Positions 59,855 to 64,000 of a DNA stretch of 64,000 nt are shown here, piece by piece. A program made the position numbers and the translations under genes. The DNA is from Streptomyces ortus (GTDB lineage Bacteria > Actinomycetota > Actinomycetes > Streptomycetales > Streptomycetaceae). Each line of letters opens with the position of its first letter. Positions within the stretch are counted from its first letter, which is position 1. The notes below the pieces were generated by a model, which was given only the letters and a program-made list of their open reading frames with translations, did not search any database and was not told the origin of the DNA. The stretch lies in assembly GCF_026341275.1 (NCBI RefSeq), contig NZ_JAIFZO010000002.1:6788118-6852117 (forward strand), written 5' to 3'.

Positions 59855-59884
59855 TTGACATTAGGTGACCTTATGAACGATAAA
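59855..59884 (+). promoter_or_regulatory. Sigma-70-like (HrdB) promoter of the DUF1684 gene
   Basis: Perfect -35 TTGACA (59855-59860) and -10 GATAAA (59879-59884) with 18-bp spacing; start expected near 59891, giving a leader of about 90 bases. A near-palindrome TTAGGTGACCTTA lies between the boxes, a natural operator position. Confidence 0.55.
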
Positions 59885-59980
59885 GGACATGCTTTGAGCA
59901 TCTATTAATGATCCGTGTTCGTCGCCACCGGCGAACCGGCACCCGCACCGCCGCCGCCCTCCTAGTCGAATGAGTCCGCC

Positions 59981-60709
59981 GTGCCCCAGCCCCCCGCCTC
60001 CCCGGCCTCCGTCGACCCCGGGGAGGAGTGGCAGGCCTGGCGTGCCGAGCGCCACCGCTCGCTCACCTCGCCGACCGGGAACCTCGCCCTCGTCGAGACC
60101 CGCTGGCTGCCGGCCGGCGAGGAGCCCGACGCCGAGGCCGTCCGCGCGGGACAGCCGGACAGCGTCACGGTCACCACGCTCCGGCGCACCGACCTCGTCA
60201 CCGGTGAACCCGAGCACGGCCTGCGCCTGTGGGACGCGGACTCGCCCGCCATCCGCCACTTCGGCGGCGTCACCGCCTTCCCGTACGACCCGGCGTGGGT
60301 CCTGGAGGCGGTCTACACCCCCGTGCCCGGCGCCCGCCGCGTCGCCTTCGAGCATCTGAGGGACAACGGCGGCACCCGTGAGCTGGTCGTTCCGGGTGAC
60401 ATCTCGCTCACCGTCGACGGCCGCGCGTACACGCTCAGCGCCTTCGACGACGACGGCACCCTGCTGCTCGTCTTCGGCGATCCCACGAACGGGGACACCA
60501 CCTACGGGGCCGGCCGTTTCCTGTTCGTACGGCGTACCGAGGACGACAACCGGGTGATCCTCGACTTCAACCGGGCCTTCGTGCCGCCCTGCGGGTTCTC
60601 CGATCAGTACAACTGTCCGATGCCGCCGCGACAGAACCGCTTCCACCTGGCCGTCGAGGCCGGTGAGAAGCTTCCCCTCTTCCGCGACGGCTTCCCGGTC
60701 GATCACTGA
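59981..60709 (+). CDS. DUF1684 domain protein
   Basis: 242 residues, GTG at 59981. Begins with EEWQAWRAERHRSLTSPTGN and carries the family hallmarks DTTYGAGRFLFV and, near the end, the Cys/Asn-rich block FNRAFVPPCGFS...YNCPMPPRQNRF. No signal peptide; cytoplasmic. DUF1684 has no agreed function. It lies 83 bp upstream of a peptide/nickel-type ABC importer on the same strand and may be co-expressed with it. Confidence 0.88.
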   Translation: MPQPPASPASVDPGEEWQAWRAERHRSLTSPTGNLALVETRWLPAGEEPDAEAVRAGQPDSVTVTTLRRTDLVTGEPEHGLRLWDADSPAIRHFGGVTAFPYDPAWVLEAVYTPVPGARRVAFEHLRDNGGTRELVVPGDISLTVDGRAYTLSAFDDDGTLLLVFGDPTNGDTTYGAGRFLFVRRTEDDNRVILDFNRAFVPPCGFSDQYNCPMPPRQNRFHLAVEAGEKLPLFRDGFPVDH

Positions 60710-60792
60710 TCGCCCCTCCACACCGAATCCCGGAGCACCGGGCAGTTCCCGGCAGCATCCCGCGGCTCCTCGTACCGAAGGCATCTGAACCC

Positions 60793-62322
60793 ATGAGCAA
60801 GAACAGCAGGACCAGAGCGTCCCTCTACGGCACCGCCACCCTCGCCACCCTCGCCCTCGGCCTCACCGCCTGCGGCGGCGGCTCCGGCGGCAGCGGCGCC
60901 TCCTCCGGCACCTGGGACAAGAACGCCACCGTCAACATCGGCTCCCTCTACGAGCCGCAGAACCTCGACAACACCGCGGGCGGCGGCCAGGGCGTCACCG
61001 AGGCTCTGAACGGCAACGTCTACGAGGGACTGTTCAAGCTCACCGACGACGGCAAGGTCGAGAAGCTCCTCGCCCAGAACCACGAGGTCAGCAAGGACGG
61101 CCTGACCTACACCTTCACCCTGCGCGACGGAGTGAAGTTCCACAGCGGCAAGGAACTGACCAGCGCGGACGTCAAGTACAGCCTGGAGAAGGTCCTCGCG
61201 GACGACTCGCAGTCCGCCCGCAAGAGCAACCTCGAAGTCGTCAAGGACATCGCCACCCCCGACGCGAAGACCGTCAAGGTCACCCTGTCGAAGAAGTCGA
61301 TCTCCTTCGTCTACAACCTCTCCTACGTCTGGATCATCAACTCCGAGGCCAAGGACCTCAAGACGACCGAGGACGGCACCGGCCCCTACAAGCTCGCCAA
61401 GTGGACCCGCGGCTCCGCGCTGAGCCTCGACCGCTTCGCCGGCTACTGGGGCGACGCCGCCGCCAACAAGAAGGTCGTCTTCCACTACTACAAGGACGCC
61501 AGCGCGCTGAACAACGCGCTGCTGACCAACGCCGTCGACGTGGTCACCAGCGAGCAGTCGCCCGACGCCCTGGAGCAGTTCAAGAGCAACCAGAACTACA
61601 AGGTCAACGACGGCGACTCCACCACCAAGCTGCTCCTCGCCTTCAACGACAAGGCCAAGCCGTTCACGGACGTCAAGGTCCGACAGGCCGTCTCCGCCGC
61701 CATCGACGACAAGAAGCTGCTCGAATCCGTCTGGGGCGGCTACGGCAAGCTGATCGGCTCGATGGTGCCGCCCACCGACCCCTGGTACGAGGACCTCACC
61801 GACGTCAACGCCTACGACGTCACCAAGGCCAAGAAGCTGCTCTCGGAGGCCGGCTACGCCAAGGGGTTCTCCTTCACCCTCGACACGCCGAACTACGACC
61901 CGCACCCCACGGCCGCGACCTTCATCAAGTCGCAGCTCGCCGAGGTCGGCATCACCGTCAAAATCAACACGATCACGCCGGACGAGTGGTACACGAAGGT
62001 CTACAAGAACCACGACTTCACGGCCACGCTCCAGGAGCACGTCAACGACCGCGACCTGGTCTGGTACGGCAACCCCGACTTCTACTGGGGTTACGACAAC
62101 AAGCAGGTCACCCGGTGGGTCGAGCAGGCCGAGGAGGCCTCCACGACCGAGGAGCAGACCGAGCTGCTGAAGAAGGTCAACGAGAAGACGGCCGAGGACG
62201 CGGCCAGCGACTGGCTCTACCTCTACCCGCAGATCGTCGTCGCGAGCAGCAAGCTCTCCGGCTACCCGCTCAACGGCCTGAACTCGCAGTTCTACGCCTA
62301 CGACATCAAGAAGAAGGGCTGA
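60793..62322 (+). CDS. ABC importer substrate-binding lipoprotein, family 5 (DppA/OppA-like)
   Basis: 509 residues. Signal peptide with lipobox LTAC (Cys near residue 27) and a Gly/Ser linker, then the large two-lobed family-5 fold (NVYEGLFKLTDDGKVEKLL; YTFTLRDGVKFHSGKELTSA; AFNDKAKPFTDVKVRQAVSA). It binds peptides, nickel or similar solutes outside the membrane and delivers them to the two permeases downstream. Its stop overlaps the next start (TGATG). Confidence 0.93.
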   Translation: MSKNSRTRASLYGTATLATLALGLTACGGGSGGSGASSGTWDKNATVNIGSLYEPQNLDNTAGGGQGVTEALNGNVYEGLFKLTDDGKVEKLLAQNHEVSKDGLTYTFTLRDGVKFHSGKELTSADVKYSLEKVLADDSQSARKSNLEVVKDIATPDAKTVKVTLSKKSISFVYNLSYVWIINSEAKDLKTTEDGTGPYKLAKWTRGSALSLDRFAGYWGDAAANKKVVFHYYKDASALNNALLTNAVDVVTSEQSPDALEQFKSNQNYKVNDGDSTTKLLLAFNDKAKPFTDVKVRQAVSAAIDDKKLLESVWGGYGKLIGSMVPPTDPWYEDLTDVNAYDVTKAKKLLSEAGYAKGFSFTLDTPNYDPHPTAATFIKSQLAEVGITVKINTITPDEWYTKVYKNHDFTATLQEHVNDRDLVWYGNPDFYWGYDNKQVTRWVEQAEEASTTEEQTELLKKVNEKTAEDAASDWLYLYPQIVVASSKLSGYPLNGLNSQFYAYDIKKKG

Positions 62323-63287
62323 TGGGGCGCTACCTCCTGCGCCGCCTCGCGTTCCTCCTGGTGTCGCTGGCCCTGGCGAGCGTGGTGCTCTTCGTGCTGC
62401 TGCGCCTGCTCCCCGGCGACCCGGCCAACGCGCTCACGTCGGTGGGCGCCAGTCCGGAACAGATCGCCGCGGCCCGCCACTCCATCGGCTCCGACCGTCC
62501 GCTGCCCGAACAGTTCACCCACTGGCTCGGGCAGCTGACGAGCGGCGACCTCGGCACGTCCTTCGTCAGCTCGCTGCCGGTCGGCCCCGAGGTCACCGCC
62601 CGCCTGAACGTCACCGTCCCGCTGACGCTGGCCGCGTTCGTCCTGGCCGTCGTCATCGCCGTCCCGGTCGGCTTCGTGGCCGCGTACAAGCGCCGCACCT
62701 GGTACGGGGCGGTGCTCAGCGGGATCTCCCAGCTGGGCATCGCCGTGCCGGTGTTCTGGCTCGGCATGATCCTCATCGCCGTGTTCGCACTGAACGCGGG
62801 CTGGCTGCCCTCCGGCGGCTTCCCGCAGGACGGCTGGGCCGCACCCGCCGAAGCCGTCCGCTCGCTCGTCCTCCCTGTGGTCACCATCGCGCTCGTGATG
62901 GGCGCCTCCCTGATCCGGTACGTCCGTTCCGCCACCCTCGACGTCCTCGGCAGCGACTACCTGCGCACCGCACGGGCCCTCGGCGCGTCCTTCCCGAAGG
63001 CCATGTGGCGGCACGGGCTGCGCAACGCCTCCGTCCCCGTGATCTCCATCCTCGGGATCGAACTCGCCTCGACGCTGCTCGGCGCGGTCGTCGTGGAGTC
63101 GGTGTACGCGCTGCCCGGCCTCGGCTCGCTGCTCGCCACCGGTATCGCCCAGCACGACTACCCGGTCGTCCAGGGCGTCCTGTTCGTCTCGACCCTCGCC
63201 GTGCTCCTGATCGGCTTCGCCGCCGACCTGATCCAGCGCGTCATCGATCCGCGCCTGCGCGGACGGCTCTCCGGAGGTGCCCGATGA
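62322..63287 (+). CDS. ABC importer permease, DppB-like
   Basis: 321 residues with six membrane helices; N-terminal GRYLLRRLAFLLVSLALASV, conserved LLPGDPA, and the coupling loop RTARALGASFPKAMWRHGLR. ATG at 62322 overlaps the preceding stop; the stop overlaps the DppC start (ATGA). Half of the membrane channel of the importer. Confidence 0.93.
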   Translation: MGRYLLRRLAFLLVSLALASVVLFVLLRLLPGDPANALTSVGASPEQIAAARHSIGSDRPLPEQFTHWLGQLTSGDLGTSFVSSLPVGPEVTARLNVTVPLTLAAFVLAVVIAVPVGFVAAYKRRTWYGAVLSGISQLGIAVPVFWLGMILIAVFALNAGWLPSGGFPQDGWAAPAEAVRSLVLPVVTIALVMGASLIRYVRSATLDVLGSDYLRTARALGASFPKAMWRHGLRNASVPVISILGIELASTLLGAVVVESVYALPGLGSLLATGIAQHDYPVVQGVLFVSTLAVLLIGFAADLIQRVIDPRLRGRLSGGAR

Positions 63288-64000
63288 CCCTGCCGGCCGC
63301 CCCGCTCAAGGAGACGGAACCCACGGAGTCGACGAGGCCGCACTCGCGCCGCCGCCGTTCCGTCACGCTGCTCGCGGGCTGCTCGCTGACGGCCCTGATC
63401 GCGCTGCTCGCCCTCGTCTCGCTCGTCTGGCTGCCCTTCGACACCGACGACACCTCCGGCGGCCGGCTCGCGGGCCCCGGCGACGGACACCTGCTCGGTA
63501 CGGACAAGCTGGGCCGCGACCTGCTGACCCAGCTGATGACCGGCGCCCGTATCGCCGTCCAGGCGGGACTCGGGTCGGTCGCGATCGCCGCACTCGTCGG
63601 GGTCACCCTCGGGGTACTCGCCGCGTTCGCGCAAGGGTGGCTCGACGACACCCTCGCCGCGTTCCTGGACATCCTGATCGCCTTCCCGACCCTGCTGCTC
63701 GCGATGCTCGTGGTCGCCGCCCGCTCGGCCACCCTCGGCTCCGCGATCCTCGCGATCGGCCTGGCCCAGAGCGCGGTGGTCGCCCGGCTCGTGCGGATCC
63801 TCGTCAAGCGGGTCCTGGCGCGGGACTACGTCACCGCCGCCCGGACCTCGGGCACCTCCTGGCCGCGTACGGTCGCCGGGCACGTCCTGCCGAACATCTG
63901 GCCCACCCTCGTGGTCAACCTGGCGCTCCAGTTCGGCCTCGCCGTGCTCGCCGAGGCCGGACTGTCCTACCTCGGCCTCGGCGCCCCGCCGCCCAACGCC
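63284..64000 (+). CDS. ABC importer permease, DppC-like, 3-prime end outside the window
   Basis: 239 residues visible. Polar leader, first helix (LLAGCSLTALIALLALVSLV), then the family segment HLLGTDKLGRDLLTQLMTGAR, and the coupling loop VTAARTSGTSWPRTVAGHVL. Starts within the DppB stop. ATPase genes would be expected to follow beyond base 64000. Confidence 0.92.
   Translation, partial: MTLPAAPLKETEPTESTRPHSRRRRSVTLLAGCSLTALIALLALVSLVWLPFDTDDTSGGRLAGPGDGHLLGTDKLGRDLLTQLMTGARIAVQAGLGSVAIAALVGVTLGVLAAFAQGWLDDTLAAFLDILIAFPTLLLAMLVVAARSATLGSAILAIGLAQSAVVARLVRILVKRVLARDYVTAARTSGTSWPRTVAGHVLPNIWPTLVVNLALQFGLAVLAEAGLSYLGLGAPPPNA

Larger units (their letters stand above)
59634..59980. other. 347-bp divergent intergenic region
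   Basis: No gene. It separates the truncated minus-strand gene from the DUF1684 gene. It holds a short hairpin (59831-59849), a TTGACA-type promoter (59855-59884) and an AT-rich leader (59871-59910), the lowest-GC stretch noticed in the window. Confidence 0.6.

Overview
The window is high-GC actinobacterial DNA, almost certainly Streptomyces: codon third positions are nearly all G or C, GTG starts and ATGA/GTGA start-stop overlaps are common, and regulators and secreted enzymes are abundant. I count about 50 genes, one tRNA-Leu(GAG), two likely decayed or frameshifted genes, and two genes too short for routine gene calling. No phage, insertion sequence or CRISPR array was seen. Ends: a LysR regulator is cut at base 1 and a DppC-type permease is cut at base 64000.

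Layout. 1-5.1 kb: LysR regulator, SBF-type symporter, DUF4185 protein and a secreted sialidase with a strong inverted repeat in front of it. 5.2-11.8 kb (minus): a formate dehydrogenase set (fdhD, Fe-S subunit, NuoE/F-type diaphorase, molybdopterin subunit) behind a PanE-like reductase. 12.0-15.7 kb (plus): an OFA (oxalate/formate) transporter with a 53-residue partner, a FabH-like ketosynthase and a GntR regulator. 15.8-20.8 kb: TetR regulator facing a three-gene oxygenase operon (FprB-like reductase, AurF-like diiron oxygenase, Baeyer-Villiger-type monooxygenase). 21.1-32.7 kb: ROK regulator, sugar ABC importer, Gfo/Idh/MocA dehydrogenase, TIM-barrel isomerase, secreted PQQ-type dehydrogenase and ThuA-DUF1080 lipoprotein, reading as a glycoside-oxidation pathway. 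32.9-41.0 kb: a tightly overlapped ebo-like operon (inositol-phosphate synthase, UbiA-type EboC, frameshifted TIM-barrel protein, EboA, TatD hydrolase, EboE, phosphodiesterase). 41.1-42.3 kb: exported TIM-barrel protein. 42.5-53.3 kb: second OFA transporter, NDP-forming acyl-CoA ligase, formyl-CoA transferase, a thiamine-diphosphate decarboxylase, then divergent SucC/SucD-like ligase subunits and an aldehyde dehydrogenase. 53.5-59.6 kb: tRNA-Leu, LuxR-type regulator, a candidate RiPP locus (HExxH peptide hydroxylase plus 44-residue precursor), a membrane Ser/Thr kinase and degraded sequence. 59.8-64 kb: DUF1684 protein and a peptide/nickel-type ABC importer.

How the parts fit. The two OFA loci 30 kb apart look like one oxalate-use system. 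Oxalate enters by OFA carriers, Frc makes oxalyl-CoA, the ThDP enzyme would give formyl-CoA, and formate would be oxidised to CO2 by the formate dehydrogenase; the PanE-like enzyme could instead reduce oxalyl-CoA to glyoxylate. A shared motif built on ACTGTA lies before the first OFA gene, before the GntR gene and between the decarboxylase and SucC-like genes, and not elsewhere that I could find by eye. This suggests that the GntR protein controls both halves. The enzyme assignments follow from recognised families; the regulon, the substrate of the ThDP enzyme and the role of the PanE-like protein are inference.
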